Shown: piece by piece, positions 50,478-60,822 of the stretch | Position numbering within the stretch: position 1 is the first letter of the stretch | Layout of the letters: every line of letters begins with the position of its first letter | From: Halobacteriovorax sp. JY17 | GTDB lineage: Bacteria > Bdellovibrionota > Bacteriovoracia > Bacteriovoracales > Bacteriovoracaceae | Length of the DNA stretch: 64,000 nt | Assembly (NCBI RefSeq): GCF_002753895.1 | Contig: NZ_NJER01000001.1 | Coordinates: forward strand, 1,426,910-1,490,909 | Reading direction: 5' to 3' | Notes under the pieces: model-generated | Told to the model about the DNA's origin: nothing | Databases searched by the model: none | What the model saw: the letters and a program-made list of their open reading frames with translations, nothing else | Made by a program: the position numbers and the translations under genes

Positions 50478-50943
50478 GTTCTACTCCTTTTGAAGCTGTA
50501 AGGTTTTTAAGTAAAGAAGAAACAAATCCTTCAATATCTTTATAATCCCAATAGAACGAAGCAAATCTTGTATATGCAACTGGGTCAAGATGAAGTAGTT
50601 CTTTCATTGTTAATTCACCGACAACATTGGAAGGAACTTCCTTTGGATAATGTTCGAGCATATGCCTTTCAATTTTTTCCATTAGCTTTTCAAGGTCTTC
50701 TGTTGAAACGGGTCTTTTTTGAGAAGCTTTTTTGAGACCACTTAGAATCTTGTCTCGGTTATAGCTTTCACGTCTACCATCATGTTTGAGCACGGCTGGC
50801 ATTTGAATTTGAATTTTCTCGTAGGTCGTAAATCTATTATCACAACCTTCACATTTTCTTCTTCTGCGCACACTTAAACCCTCTGGCATTAAGCGAGAGT
50901 CTACAACTTTTGTGTCGGTAACGTGGCAAATTGGGCAATGCAT
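50458..50943 (-). CDS. nrdR: Transcriptional repressor NrdR
   Basis: 161 residues: N-terminal zinc ribbon CPICHVTDTKVVDSR...RRKCEGCDNRFTTYEKI and ATP-cone LKHDGRRESYNRDKILSGLKKA. Represses ribonucleotide reductase genes according to dNTP/ATP levels. First gene of an operon with nusB, as in many bacteria (nrdR near glyA/nusB). Confidence 0.96.
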   Translation of the reverse strand: MHCPICHVTDTKVVDSRLMPEGLSVRRRRKCEGCDNRFTTYEKIQIQMPAVLKHDGRRESYNRDKILSGLKKASQKRPVSTEDLEKLMEKIERHMLEHYPKEVPSNVVGELTMKELLHLDPVAYTRFASFYWDYKDIEGFVSSLLKNLTASKGVEREQLQQ

Positions 50944-51135
50944 AGTAATTCCTAATAATTTAAAAGGTTTTTTACGTTATATGAGGCTTCATTGGCAAGG
51001 CATTATTTAAAATGTCTGAAAAATATACATATAATTTCAATCGCTTATGAGTTTCTTCTTTTAATAAAGAGACTCCATTCTTTTCTTAATATTTTCAGTG
51101 AATTACCCGTTAGGGAGTTGTTAAGGGAGAAATTC

Positions 51136-52647
51136 ATGAGAAAGTGGTTCATTGTATTTTGTGTGGTTACAATTCCTGTAGCGTCTTTTCTGATTTACCT
51201 ACACCCGTTGTGGTCACTGTGGTTGATTATTCTCCTACCGTCATGGTTGGTTGGGATTTATGATCTTACACAAACTAAGCATACTATTAAGAAGAATTAT
51301 CCTTTATTTGGAAGGTTGCGCTATGTAATGGAGGAGCTTCGTCCAAAAATCTATCAGTACTTTGTAGAAAGCGACACCGATGGAACTCCTATAAATCGAA
51401 TTAACAGAAGTGTTGTCTATCAAAGAGCAAAACGTGTTCTAAGAACAAAGCCTTTTGGAACACAAGTGAATGTTTACGAACCAGGTTATGAGTGGATTAA
51501 TCATTCGATGTATCCTCTAAGTGAGCATGAAGTTCCTTTAGAGAATCTAAGGGTTGAAATAGGCTCTAAGCATTGCTCAAAGAAGTACAATGCAAGTATT
51601 TTAAATATATCTGCTATGAGCTATGGCTCTCTAAGTGGCAATGCTGTTGAGGCCTTAAATAAAGGGGCAAGTCTTGGTGGATTTGCTCAAAATACTGGCG
51701 AGGGAAGTATCAGTGATTTTCACTTAAAACATGAAGGTCATATTATTTGGCAGATAGGAACGGGATACTTTGGAGCGAGAGATCACGATGGAAATTTTTC
51801 TGAAGAAAAGTATATTGAGAATGCAACAAGAGAGTCTGTGAAGATGATTGAGATAAAACTCTCTCAGGGGGCGAAGCCTGGTCACGGGGGAATTCTTCCT
51901 GCAAAGAAGAATACACCAGAGATTGCGAGAATTCGTGGAGTAAAACCGTTTGTGGCAGTAATATCACCTCCAGGGCACACTGAATTTCATAATAGTGATG
52001 GGTTAATTGACTTTATTCAAAAGTTACGTGATCTGAGTGGAGGAAAGCCTATAGGCATAAAGCTTTGCTTTGGTAAATTACATGAGTTCGAAGAGCTTTG
52101 TATAAGAATGAAAGAGAGGGATAATTATCCTGACTATATTGTTATCGATGGCGGAGAAGGTGGAACAGGTGCCGCTCCTCTAGAATTTTCAGATAGTCTT
52201 GGAACGCCAATGACGGAGGGACTTGTCCTTGCTTGTGATACGTTAAAGAAGTATGGACTTAGAGATCAGATTAAAGTTCTTGTGTCTGGAAAAATCATTA
52301 CAGGCTTTCATATGGTAAGAGCAATTTCATTGGGTGCAGATGCTTGTTACTCAGCAAGGGCAATGATGTTGGCCCTCGGTTGTATTCAGGCCTTAATTTG
52401 TAATACAAATAAATGTCCTGCGGGAATTGCGACTCAGGATAAGAGTTTATCTTGGGGCCTTGATGTCGAAAATAAAGGGGTTCGTATTAATAATTTTCAT
52501 CAAGAAACTATTAACTCAGTTAGAGAAATTCTTGGAAGTGCAGGAGTGGACCACCCAAATAAGTTGAAAAGATCAGATATTTTTAGAAGAATTTCACCTA
52601 CTAAGGTTAAAAATTTAGGAGAGATCTATCCATTTGATATCAAATAG
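51136..52647 (+). CDS. FMN-binding glutamate-synthase-like protein
   Basis: 503-residue enzyme of the FMN-dependent GltB-like family. Residues 1-40 include two hydrophobic segments, a membrane anchor not found in true GltB. The FMN domain has ISAMSYGSLSGNAVEALNKGA, VIDGGEGGTGAAP and RAMMLALGCIQALICNTNKCPAGIATQ, the last giving the three Cys for a [3Fe-4S] cluster. No amidotransferase domain. The open frame from 50992 is longer, but ATG 51136 follows AAGGGAGA. Divergent from nrdR. True substrate unknown. Confidence 0.88.
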   Translation: MRKWFIVFCVVTIPVASFLIYLHPLWSLWLIILLPSWLVGIYDLTQTKHTIKKNYPLFGRLRYVMEELRPKIYQYFVESDTDGTPINRINRSVVYQRAKRVLRTKPFGTQVNVYEPGYEWINHSMYPLSEHEVPLENLRVEIGSKHCSKKYNASILNISAMSYGSLSGNAVEALNKGASLGGFAQNTGEGSISDFHLKHEGHIIWQIGTGYFGARDHDGNFSEEKYIENATRESVKMIEIKLSQGAKPGHGGILPAKKNTPEIARIRGVKPFVAVISPPGHTEFHNSDGLIDFIQKLRDLSGGKPIGIKLCFGKLHEFEELCIRMKERDNYPDYIVIDGGEGGTGAAPLEFSDSLGTPMTEGLVLACDTLKKYGLRDQIKVLVSGKIITGFHMVRAISLGADACYSARAMMLALGCIQALICNTNKCPAGIATQDKSLSWGLDVENKGVRINNFHQETINSVREILGSAGVDHPNKLKRSDIFRRISPTKVKNLGEIYPFDIK

Positions 52648-52720
52648 ATTTTTCGCTGAAAAGCCTTCTGTTTAAGTTTAATCCATTTAGAGCCGATAAG
52701 CTTTTAGTGAGAGTGTATAA

Positions 52721-53707
52721 ATGAAATATTCTAGTTTCTTTGTTCTATTAATTTTAGTTTTAACATCCTGTCGAAAGACGGGTGACTTGGGTTCTATTGG
52801 TCAGAGTCTGAGTCCAGATGTTTCTTCAGATGCGAAGAAATTAACAGAGAACTTTGAAAAAATGCCATCAGCATATGATGTGAATGATTATATTAATGAA
52901 AAGTTGAGCGGTAACAGAGCATCATGCCCAGTTGCTGAAGATAGGTTTATGGCAAGTAAAACGAAAAGAGCTTCTTCAAAGAATGAACTATGTAATTATC
53001 CAGAACTCGGAAAGAAGTGGATTCAAAACTGTGAGAAATTATTCACAGATGGTGAAGTTCCAAAAGATGCACTAACTTACGCTTTAAAAGCTTTCAAAAA
53101 AAATTCAAAGAGTTTCCAAAATAAGAATTGTTATATGTTAGGAGATACAAGACACTATTCTATTGGCGGCATGACACGAGGTAAGTTTGAGGGAGCTCTT
53201 AAAAATGGTATTCCAAATAAGTGCCAAATCGTTATCAATAATACGAAAGAAAAATTGAGTACCTATAGAGGAAGAATGTATTACATCGATATCTGTAAAG
53301 GAAAGGTTGTAAAGTCTTACTTCAATATGGGAACAGGTCCAAAATTCAAAAATGTTTCAAGTCAAAAGTCTACGGTCAAAGGTGTCTTTCTTACAGGAAT
53401 GAAGACGTTTGATTTCAGTAGCCAAAAGTCTGGCTATAAAGAAATTCGAAGAAAAGCTAAAGATAATAAGGCCGATGCTCTTGCCTTAATTGGACTACAA
53501 TCAACAAATAATGGAAGTGCTGTAGATTATAAGTATATGCACGTCTCTCCGTACCAATCAAGTCATGGATGTCCTTCAATTGCAGGAAGTAATGCTTGGA
53601 TGATTAAGGAGCTTGCGAAGAATGGGCCTTCAATGGTTGTTAATTATGCTGACGGTATGCAAGATATAGATGACGTAAAAAACTGTGGACCTAGGAAAGG
53701 AAAATGA
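52721..53707 (+). CDS. L,D-transpeptidase-like (YkuD_2) lipoprotein
   Basis: 328 residues; lipobox LTSC with acceptor Cys17. The last third contains HVSPYQSSHGCPSIAG, the SxxHGCP signature with the catalytic Cys, in a murein L,D-transpeptidase catalytic-domain family protein; YYIDICKGKVVKSYFNMGTGP is the domain start. Likely crosslinks or modifies peptidoglycan. Overlaps the next gene by four bases (ATGA). Confidence 0.86.
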   Translation: MKYSSFFVLLILVLTSCRKTGDLGSIGQSLSPDVSSDAKKLTENFEKMPSAYDVNDYINEKLSGNRASCPVAEDRFMASKTKRASSKNELCNYPELGKKWIQNCEKLFTDGEVPKDALTYALKAFKKNSKSFQNKNCYMLGDTRHYSIGGMTRGKFEGALKNGIPNKCQIVINNTKEKLSTYRGRMYYIDICKGKVVKSYFNMGTGPKFKNVSSQKSTVKGVFLTGMKTFDFSSQKSGYKEIRRKAKDNKADALALIGLQSTNNGSAVDYKYMHVSPYQSSHGCPSIAGSNAWMIKELAKNGPSMVVNYADGMQDIDDVKNCGPRKGK

Positions 53708-54051
53708 AATTAATTCTAGCGATATTCCTATGTCTAGCGATTACAAAATCTTTTGCTAAAGACTTCTGCTATAGTTTTAAACTTGAAAAACAAAATAATA
53801 TAGAGCTTAAAATTAAGAATAGTTCCAAGAAAAATTTTGTCACTGTGGAGTCTCTTAAAGGAGAAGAGATATTCTTCTGTACTAATGATTCGGGTAGTTA
53901 CAAATGTTCTGGAGATGATGATTCTGGAAAATTTTCATTTGATTCTAAGAAAATGACTTTAACTATTCAGTTCATAACTTTTGGCAATCCTGATAACGTT
54001 ACTCTCGAAGTCACTAAGCATCCAGAGACTAAAGGCAAGAGCTGCCTCTAG
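53704..54051 (+). CDS. Small secreted protein
   Basis: 115 residues with a signal peptide (1-18). Beta-rich mature part with four cysteines (FCYSF, FFCTNDSGSYKCSG, SCL). No family recognised. Coupled to the L,D-transpeptidase-like gene, so an envelope partner or inhibitor is possible. Confidence 0.62.
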   Translation: MKLILAIFLCLAITKSFAKDFCYSFKLEKQNNIELKIKNSSKKNFVTVESLKGEEIFFCTNDSGSYKCSGDDDSGKFSFDSKKMTLTIQFITFGNPDNVTLEVTKHPETKGKSCL

Positions 54052-54068
54052 TCTGATTGCGAAATAGT

Positions 54069-55319
54069 TTAGTAGACAGGAAATTCTTTACATAGAGCTA
54101 AGACTTCGGCCCTAACTTCTTTTAACACTTCCTCATTATCATGATTCTTTAATGCCTTAGACATCCAAGCACCAAGTTGATCCATGTGCTTTTCTGTTAA
54201 TCCTCTTGTTGTAATCGCCGGAGTTCCAATTCTTACACCAGAAGTAATGAATGGAGACCTCTTATCTCCAGGAATCATATTCTTATTACAAGTGATTCCT
54301 GCAGCCTCAAGAGCGTGTTCGGCCTTCTTTCCTGATAGATTAACAGAGTCAGTCTTTAAAAGTAGAAGATGATTATCAGTTCCCCCCGAAACAATTTCAA
54401 TCCCTTCGCTTTGAAGTTTTTCTCCAAGAGCTTTTGCATTGGTGATGACTTGTTTTTGATATTCTCTATAACTAGGGTCTAGTGCTTCTTTGAAAGAGAC
54501 TGCTTTTGCTGCGATTACATGCTCAAGTGGTCCACCTTGAATTCCAGGGAAGACATTGAAGTTGATCTTCTTTGCTAGTTCTTCGTCATTAGTTAAAATG
54601 ATTCCACCTCTTGGTCCTCTAAGCGTTTTATGTGTTGTCGATGTGACAACGTGAGCGTGAGGAACCGGGTTAGGATGGAGGCCTGCGGCAACAAGACCAG
54701 CAATATGGGCCATGTCAACCATGAGGTATGCACCAACTTCATCGGCAATAGTTCTAAATTTTTCAAAATCAATTGTTCTAGGGTATGCTGAAGCTCCAGC
54801 AATAATCATCTTTGGTTTTTCTTTTATTGCAAGCTCTCTTAGTGCTTGGTAGTCAATCGTTTCAGTCTCTAGATCAAGTCCGTAAGGGATAATTTCAAAT
54901 AACTTTCCTGAAAAATTAACAGGCGAACCGTGAGTAAGGTGGCCTCCTTCTGCTAAATTCATTCCAAGAACTTTATCGCCAACTTCTAAGAGTGAAAAGT
55001 AGGCCGCCATATTGGCCCCTGATCCTGAGTGAGCTTGAACGTTGGCAAACTTTGCTCCGAATAATTCCTTAACTCTTTCAATTGCTAGAGTTTCAATAGA
55101 GTCTACAACTTCACAACCACCATAGTATCTCTTACCTGGAAGACCTTCGGCATACTTATTTGTAAGTATCGTTCCTTGCGCCTCCATTACTGCTTTAGAA
55201 GTATAATTTTCTGAAGCAATAAGTTCGAGTCCTTCCTCTTGTCTTACTCTTTCTAGTTCTACTAGCTTTGTAATCTCAGAGTCCATTATGCTAAGTGAAT
55301 TTGCATCTTTATGAAACAT
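54069..55319 (-). CDS. glyA: Serine hydroxymethyltransferase
   Basis: PLP enzyme interconverting serine and glycine with tetrahydrofolate, 416 residues. [15 protein letters not shown] carries the PLP lysine; [13 protein letters not shown] and the C-terminal [13 protein letters not shown] are family motifs. It starts 11 bp after fabF, so it is the last gene of the fatty-acid operon here. Confidence 0.97.
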   Translation of the reverse strand: MFHKDANSLSIMDSEITKLVELERVRQEEGLELIASENYTSKAVMEAQGTILTNKYAEGLPGKRYYGGCEVVDSIETLAIERVKELFGAKFANVQAHSGSGANMAAYFSLLEVGDKVLGMNLAEGGHLTHGSPVNFSGKLFEIIPYGLDLETETIDYQALRELAIKEKPKMIIAGASAYPRTIDFEKFRTIADEVGAYLMVDMAHIAGLVAAGLHPNPVPHAHVVTSTTHKTLRGPRGGIILTNDEELAKKINFNVFPGIQGGPLEHVIAAKAVSFKEALDPSYREYQKQVITNAKALGEKLQSEGIEIVSGGTDNHLLLLKTDSVNLSGKKAEHALEAAGITCNKNMIPGDKRSPFITSGVRIGTPAITTRGLTEKHMDQLGAWMSKALKNHDNEEVLKEVRAEVLALCKEFPVY

Positions 55320-55330
55320 ATTTAATCCTT

Positions 55331-56572
55331 TTATTCAGTATATCTCTTAAGAAGAAGTGATGAGTTTGTTCCACCAAAACCAAATGAGTTATTAAGTGCG
55401 TACTCAACTTGAACTTCTTTTGCCTTATTTGCAACATAATCTAAATCACATTCAGGGTCTTGATTATCAAGGTTAATTGTTGGAGGAAGAATTCCTTTAT
55501 AAAGCGCCATTGCGCAGAAAATACTTTCGACTCCACCAGCAGCACCTAGAAGGTGGCCAATCATAGACTTTGTAGAAGAGACATACATATTCTTTGCATG
55601 ATCTCCAAAAGTTTTCTTAATTGCCTTAGTTTCTCCAAGATCTCCAAGTGGTGTTGAAGTTCCGTGAGCGTTTACATAGCCAACTTTATCAGGAGTAATA
55701 CCTGCTGAATCAACACACATCTTCATACATCTATAAGCACCATCACCTTCTGGATGAGGAGCTGTAATATGGTGAGCGTCACTTGAAGTTCCATGTCCCA
55801 CAACTTCAGCATAAATTTTTGCTCCACGAGCTTTTGCTGATTCGTAATTTTCTAGAACTAAAATTCCTGCACCTTCACCAATAACAAATCCGTTTCTATC
55901 AACGTCAAAAGGACGTGATGCCTTCTCTGGCTCTTCAATACTTTTTGAAAGTGCCTTCATTGAAATAAATCCACCCATTGGTAGGTTGGAAAGAACAGAT
56001 TCTGCACCACCTGTGATCATTACATCTTGTCTTCCGGCCATGATCTCAAAAGCTGCTGCAGAGATTGCGTGAGCTGCCGAAGCACAGGCCGAAGCAATCG
56101 TGTAGTTCACACCTTGGAGGTTAAGCTTAATACTTAAAAGACCTGTGGCCATATTAGGAATAATTCCTGGAATAAAGAATGGAGAAATTCTTCTTGGACC
56201 TTTTTCCATAAATGTTTCGTATGATCTTTCTATTTCTGGGAAACCACCCATTCCTACACCAAGGATAGATCCGATTTTTTCGGGACTATAAGTGTGGTTT
56301 TCAAGACCTGCATCTCTCCAGGCTTCGTAGCCTGAGTGAAGAGCGAAGTGAATGAATTTATCATATCTAGAAGCTTCTTTTGCTTCTAAGATTTCAGGAT
56401 CGATTTCAAAGTTCTTAACTTCGCCGCCAATTTGCACTGCGAGTTTTTCGATTGGAGTATTTTCAATTTTTGAAATACCAGGCTTACCTTCAACGATATT
56501 TCCCCATACTTCATCTAGTGAATGACCAAGACCACAGATGGCTCCCATTCCTGTAATAACAACTCTATTCAT
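55331..56572 (-). CDS. fabF: Beta-ketoacyl-ACP synthase II
   Basis: Condensing enzyme that extends acyl-ACP chains, 413 residues. Cys-His-His triad visible: [24 protein letters not shown] and [13 protein letters not shown]. It lies 113 bp after acpP with a terminator between, so its expression is likely partly uncoupled from acpP. Confidence 0.97.
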   Translation of the reverse strand: MNRVVITGMGAICGLGHSLDEVWGNIVEGKPGISKIENTPIEKLAVQIGGEVKNFEIDPEILEAKEASRYDKFIHFALHSGYEAWRDAGLENHTYSPEKIGSILGVGMGGFPEIERSYETFMEKGPRRISPFFIPGIIPNMATGLLSIKLNLQGVNYTIASACASAAHAISAAAFEIMAGRQDVMITGGAESVLSNLPMGGFISMKALSKSIEEPEKASRPFDVDRNGFVIGEGAGILVLENYESAKARGAKIYAEVVGHGTSSDAHHITAPHPEGDGAYRCMKMCVDSAGITPDKVGYVNAHGTSTPLGDLGETKAIKKTFGDHAKNMYVSSTKSMIGHLLGAAGGVESIFCAMALYKGILPPTINLDNQDPECDLDYVANKAKEVQVEYALNNSFGFGGTNSSLLLKRYTE

Positions 56573-56635
56573 TTGTAGATCCTCAGCTATTTTTAATATT
56601 GAATTTCAACACATAAAATATAGTGTAAAAAAAAA

Positions 56636-56665
56636 GGGAAGCCTATAGTTGCTTCCCTTTTTTTT
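56636..56665. terminator. Terminator between acpP and fabF
   Basis: GGGAAGC (56636-56642) and GCTTCCC (56651-56657) with an eight-base loop, flanked by nine A on the left and a T-run on the right. Functional on the minus strand downstream of acpP and on the plus strand as well. Confidence 0.82.
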
Positions 56666-56685
56666 ATCTGATTTTATTTAAATTC

Positions 56686-56910
56686 TTATTGTTTCTTTTC
56701 TAAGTAAGTAACAACGTCAGATACAGACTTAAGACCTTCTGCGTCTTCTTCTGGAATTTCTACTCCAAACTCATCTTCCATTTTCATCATTAGCTCTACG
56801 ATGTCTAGTGAATCAAGGTTAAGATCGTCTACGAAGCTAGTTCCTGCGTTGATTTTTGCAATATCAATCTTAGTTGCATCACTTACAAGTTTAATTACTT
56901 TTTCTTCCAT
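56686..56910 (-). CDS. acpP: Acyl carrier protein
   Basis: 74-residue acidic carrier for fatty-acid synthesis. The phosphopantetheine serine is in DLNLDSLDIVELMMKMEDEFG. Length and charge are typical. Sits between fabG and fabF with AAGGAGT as ribosome-binding site, and is followed by a strong terminator, consistent with high, separate output. Confidence 0.97.
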   Translation of the reverse strand: MEEKVIKLVSDATKIDIAKINAGTSFVDDLNLDSLDIVELMMKMEDEFGVEIPEEDAEGLKSVSDVVTYLEKKQ

Positions 56911-56943
56911 TGTTTACTCCTTATATGTGTTTGAATACTTTAC

Positions 56944-57708
56944 TTAAATATATAATCCGCCGTCAATCTTAATAACTTCCCCTGTAATATATGATGAGGC
57001 GCTACTTAGTAAAAAATTCACTAGGTTAGCCACTTCTTTTACATCACCAAGGCGGTTTAACGGGATCGAAGCAAGATACGCCTCTTTTACCTTTTCATCA
57101 AGTGCTTCGGTCATATCTGTTTCAATAAAACCTGGACATATTGCGTTACATCTTACGTTTCTAGAGGCTAGTTCCTTAGCATAACTCTTTGTAAATCCTA
57201 GCATTCCGGCTTTCGAGGCCGCGTAAGCAATTTGGGAAGGATTTCCCATAAGACCTACAACAGAGCTAATATTTACCACTGAAACATTCTCCGCTCTAAG
57301 GAATGCTCTCGAGAGAGCTGACGTTACAAGAATTGATCCTTTAAGATTTGTATCAATTGTTTGCGCGATATCCTCTTCTTTTAATCTTAGAACAATTTGA
57401 TCTTTCGAGATTCCTGCGTTGTTTACAAGTCCCGTAATCGCTCCGTGTTCTTTATTAAAAGAATCAAGGGCCGTTTTTATTTGCTCGCTATTAGTTACAT
57501 CAAACATAACACCTGTTGCATTTGTTGCACCGGCAGCTTTTAATTCTTCTTCGATCGTTTTAGCGATATCTTCTTTTCCTTCACGGAAATTAAAAACAAC
57601 GTGAGCTCCTTGAGAGGCAAGGTTCATTGCAATTGCTTTTCCAATTCCTCTTGTTGCTCCAGTAACTAAAACTATCTTGTCTTTTAAATCTTCAAATTTG
57701 GCCATCAT
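56944..57708 (-). CDS. fabG: 3-oxoacyl-ACP reductase
   Basis: NADPH-dependent reductase, about 254 residues. VTGATRGIGKAIA is the cofactor motif, LVNNAGIS the NNAG motif, SSVVGL and AYAASKAGM the catalytic Ser and Tyr-Lys. Two ATGs at 57708 and 57705 overlap the fabD stop; either start gives coupled translation. Confidence 0.97.
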   Translation of the reverse strand: MMAKFEDLKDKIVLVTGATRGIGKAIAMNLASQGAHVVFNFREGKEDIAKTIEEELKAAGATNATGVMFDVTNSEQIKTALDSFNKEHGAITGLVNNAGISKDQIVLRLKEEDIAQTIDTNLKGSILVTSALSRAFLRAENVSVVNISSVVGLMGNPSQIAYAASKAGMLGFTKSYAKELASRNVRCNAICPGFIETDMTEALDEKVKEAYLASIPLNRLGDVKEVANLVNFLLSSASSYITGEVIKIDGGLYI

Positions 57709-58658
57709 GATAGAAGCTCCTTAAGCTCATCAAAGGCACCTTCTTTATCTAGTGAGATGACTTTGATATTTCTATTTATTTTTCTAACAAGTCCCATGAG
57801 AACTCTTCCTGGTCCACATTCAATACAAATAGTGTCATCAGGAAGTTCTTGAATACTTTGAGTCCAGAGTACTGAACCATCGACTTGCTTAATTAAATTA
57901 TCTTGAATTGTTTGAGCACTTGTTCCTGCCGGATATTCTTTCGCATCAACATTTGCAATATAAGGAAGAGTGCTGTCTTTGAATGCAATGCTAGTGAAAG
58001 CATTATGTAAATTATTTGCAGCAGGCTTCATTAATGATGAATGAAATGGTGCCGAGACTTTTAGCTCAACCGCTCTATAAGGCTCTGTCCAGTTCTCTTC
58101 TAACCATGCAACAGCTCTATCACAAGCATTAGCTTCTCCAGATATTACAATTTGTGATGGCTCGTTAAAGTTGGCTGGCATGACTTCAGAGCCTTCCTGA
58201 CTAGCCGCTTTACAGGCATCTATAATTTTTTCTTGTGGAACTTTCATGATGGCAAACATTTTGCCTTTTCCCTCTGGAACAGCGTCTTGCATATACTTTC
58301 CACGAAGGTGGACTGCATTGAGAGCATCTTCATAAGAAATCGCTCCTGCGGCAACAAGGGCTGCGTATTCGCCAACAGAGTGACCTAGTACACGATCGAT
58401 CTTTACATTCTTTTCCTCGAGAATTTCTTTTGCTTTTTCAAAGAGAGCAACAGAGTGACTTAAGATTGCAGGTTGAGTGAACTTAGTAAGTTTGAGATCA
58501 TCTTCTGGTCCTTCAAACATCATTTGAGTTAGGTTAAAGCCAAGAGCTTGATTTGCCTTTTCAAAGAGGTTGAATGCTGTGTGACCCTCGAGAGACTTTC
58601 CCATCCCTACATACTGAGCACCTTGACCTGGGAATAATAGAGTAACTGATTTTGTCAT
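57705..58658 (-). CDS. fabD: Malonyl-CoA:ACP transacylase
   Basis: Loads malonyl groups on ACP, 317 residues. FPGQGAQYVGMG is the family start, GHSVGEYAALVAAGA holds the catalytic Ser, and VSAPFHSSLMKPAA the His. Starts 14 bp after fabH. Confidence 0.97.
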   Translation of the reverse strand: MTKSVTLLFPGQGAQYVGMGKSLEGHTAFNLFEKANQALGFNLTQMMFEGPEDDLKLTKFTQPAILSHSVALFEKAKEILEEKNVKIDRVLGHSVGEYAALVAAGAISYEDALNAVHLRGKYMQDAVPEGKGKMFAIMKVPQEKIIDACKAASQEGSEVMPANFNEPSQIVISGEANACDRAVAWLEENWTEPYRAVELKVSAPFHSSLMKPAANNLHNAFTSIAFKDSTLPYIANVDAKEYPAGTSAQTIQDNLIKQVDGSVLWTQSIQELPDDTICIECGPGRVLMGLVRKINRNIKVISLDKEGAFDELKELLS

Positions 58659-58672
58659 TTCTAATCCTTAGT

Positions 58673-59674
58673 TTAGTAACGTAGTAGAGTGGCCCCTGTC
58701 GTGAGTCCTGCACCAAAAGCATCAAATAGTACGATGTCACCACGTTTAATTCTTCCGTCTTGAATTGCTTCATGAAATGCCATTGGCACTGTTGCGGCAG
58801 AAGTGTTGGCGTACTTGTCTATATTTACGATTACTTTTTCAGGATCAATGCCAAGAAGCTTTCCTGTTGTTTCGATAATTCTAATATTGGCTTGGTGTGG
58901 AACTAACCAATCTACATCTTCTAATTTTAAATTCGCCTTTTCTAAAACTGTTTTAGCATTCTGAGCGAGAGTTCTTGTTGCAACTTTAAACATTTCTCTA
59001 CCTTTCATTTGCATGAAGTGAGATCTATCATCAAGGTGTGTGGCCGTAAGAGGATGAACAGCTCCTCCAATTGGTTGGTCAAAGAATTCTTTACCTGTGC
59101 CATCAGCTCCTAGGTGAGTTGCGAGAATATCAGACTCTTCGCCTTCTTCGCTTCTTCCTATGATTGCAACACCACATCCGTCACCAAAGAGAATACAGGT
59201 CCCTCTGTCTTCCCAGTTCACTTCTGTACTAAGCATTTCAGAACCAACGACTAAAATATTTTTTAACATTCCCGTTCTAACCATTGCTTGTGCCATATTA
59301 GTTCCGTAAACAAAACCTGAGCAAGCAGCTGCAATATCAAGAGCTGCACAGTGATTAGTAATTCCTAATTTTTGTTGAAGTATAACTGCTGTGTTTGGAA
59401 GTTTGTAATCAGGAGTAACTGAACCAAAGAGAATCATGTCAATATCGTTTGGTTCTAGGTTCGCTGCTTTCAGAGCTTGAAGACTTGCATGGTAGGCCAT
59501 GTCGCTTGGGAATTCTCCACCTTCAGTATTTGAAATTCTTCTCTCACGAATACCTGTTCTCTCAAATATCCACTCATCATTTGTATCAACCATTTTTGAA
59601 AGATCATCGTTAGTTAAAACTTTCTTAGGAACAAACATTCCTGTCCCTTTAATCTTTACCTTATATTCCGTCAT
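58673..59674 (-). CDS. fabH: 3-oxoacyl-ACP synthase III
   Basis: Starts fatty-acid synthesis from acetyl-CoA and malonyl-ACP, 333 residues. ALDIAAACSGFVYG has the catalytic Cys, VPHQANIRI the His and NIDKYANTSAATVP the Asn. No plsX lies between it and rpmF (174 bp apart), although the order rpmF-plsX-fabH is common. Confidence 0.97.
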   Translation of the reverse strand: MTEYKVKIKGTGMFVPKKVLTNDDLSKMVDTNDEWIFERTGIRERRISNTEGGEFPSDMAYHASLQALKAANLEPNDIDMILFGSVTPDYKLPNTAVILQQKLGITNHCAALDIAAACSGFVYGTNMAQAMVRTGMLKNILVVGSEMLSTEVNWEDRGTCILFGDGCGVAIIGRSEEGEESDILATHLGADGTGKEFFDQPIGGAVHPLTATHLDDRSHFMQMKGREMFKVATRTLAQNAKTVLEKANLKLEDVDWLVPHQANIRIIETTGKLLGIDPEKVIVNIDKYANTSAATVPMAFHEAIQDGRIKRGDIVLFDAFGAGLTTGATLLRY

Positions 59675-59848
59675 TTTTCCTTCCTATCTTTATGAGGTAG
59701 TAAAATAACAAATTTGCTTTCGATATGAAAAGAGTTAATTGAGAGAGAGGAGGTAGGGGATATTTAGACTATGAACGCAAAAAAGCAGAAAAATTAGTTT
59801 CCCAATAATTCTGCTTCTAATTTATTTTAAATTTTATTTTAAAAAGAA

Positions 59849-60058
59849 TTACTCTTCAGTAGTTTCTTCTCTATCTGCTTTTGTTTCGAAGATCTTTTGA
59901 CCTTTCCAGAAACCAGATGGAGAAATACATCCCTTCTTAGTTAATTCACCAGTTGTGTTATCAACTACAACATTGTTGTTTGCATATAATTTATGGTGTT
60001 GCCCAGCTCTTCTTAAACCTTTTTTTGAAACACTGGTTTTCTTCTTTGGTACTGCCAT
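59849..60058 (-). CDS. rpmF: 50S ribosomal protein bL32
   Basis: 69 residues beginning MAVPKKKTSVSKKGLRRAGQHHKL, the bL32 pattern. The zinc-binding cysteines seen in some bL32 proteins are absent apart from one. The C-terminus is extended with acidic residues (ETKADREETTEE). Follows the DUF177 gene, the usual pair. Confidence 0.95.
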   Translation of the reverse strand: MAVPKKKTSVSKKGLRRAGQHHKLYANNNVVVDNTTGELTKKGCISPSGFWKGQKIFETKADREETTEE

Positions 60059-60164
60059 CTTCTACTCCAGATATGTAACTTTAACTTAATTATTTTTCTA
60101 ATAAGGGTGAATATTTACGCTATATTAACCCATTTATCAAGCTTTTTAACTCATTCTATAGGAC

Positions 60165-60731
60165 TTATTGGGCCCCGTGTCCACAATCGTCGTGATTTAA
60201 GTCACTTCCACATTGTCCACATAGGCCTTTACAGCTTTCACTATGCAGAGGGTATGGGTTGAGACCAAGATAAATATGCTCATGAACAACTTTTTTAATG
60301 TGACACTTTCCTCTATTGTGAAAGTAAACTTCTAGTTCTGAATTGTCTGCCCAGACAGATAAATTCTCGTCGAATTCTTCTGCATCTTCAAACTTATCAG
60401 TTATAAAGACAGCGCTAAATTCTCCTCTAGCTGTTTCTGCTGCTGGGGCGAGGCATTTAATGCAAGGAGTAAGAAAATTACAGTCAAAATCTCCGCGAAC
60501 GATCAGTCCTTCGCCGTAGCTAGGGATTCCTTTTCTCTTAATTCTAAGATTCACGGTCATTTTTCTATTTTCAGGATCTTTTTCGTGCTCTTCTAGATTT
60601 TCTTCTAGCTCGGCAAGTAAGTCATTAACCCACTCACATGATTTATCGAGATGATATTCTCTCTCTTCCTCTAAAAAACTTTCGAGCCTTGGATACTCGT
60701 CTAGTTTGTCTTTTATGTCTCTTTGCAACAT
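60165..60731 (-). CDS. DUF177 (YceD) family protein
   Basis: 188 residues. CIKCLAP in the middle and HSESCKGLCGQCGSDLNHDDCGHGA at the end are the DUF177 cysteine motifs. YceD family members are linked to 23S rRNA accumulation and usually precede rpmF, as here (106 bp). Diverges from aroK. Confidence 0.9.
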   Translation of the reverse strand: MLQRDIKDKLDEYPRLESFLEEEREYHLDKSCEWVNDLLAELEENLEEHEKDPENRKMTVNLRIKRKGIPSYGEGLIVRGDFDCNFLTPCIKCLAPAAETARGEFSAVFITDKFEDAEEFDENLSVWADNSELEVYFHNRGKCHIKKVVHEHIYLGLNPYPLHSESCKGLCGQCGSDLNHDDCGHGAQ

Positions 60732-60822
60732 GGTAGCCTCTTCATAGTAAATATGTAGGGCTTGTAGCTTATAAGAAGCTAAAAGTACATTGGATATATC
60801 TTTTTTTCAGACGTAGGTTTTT

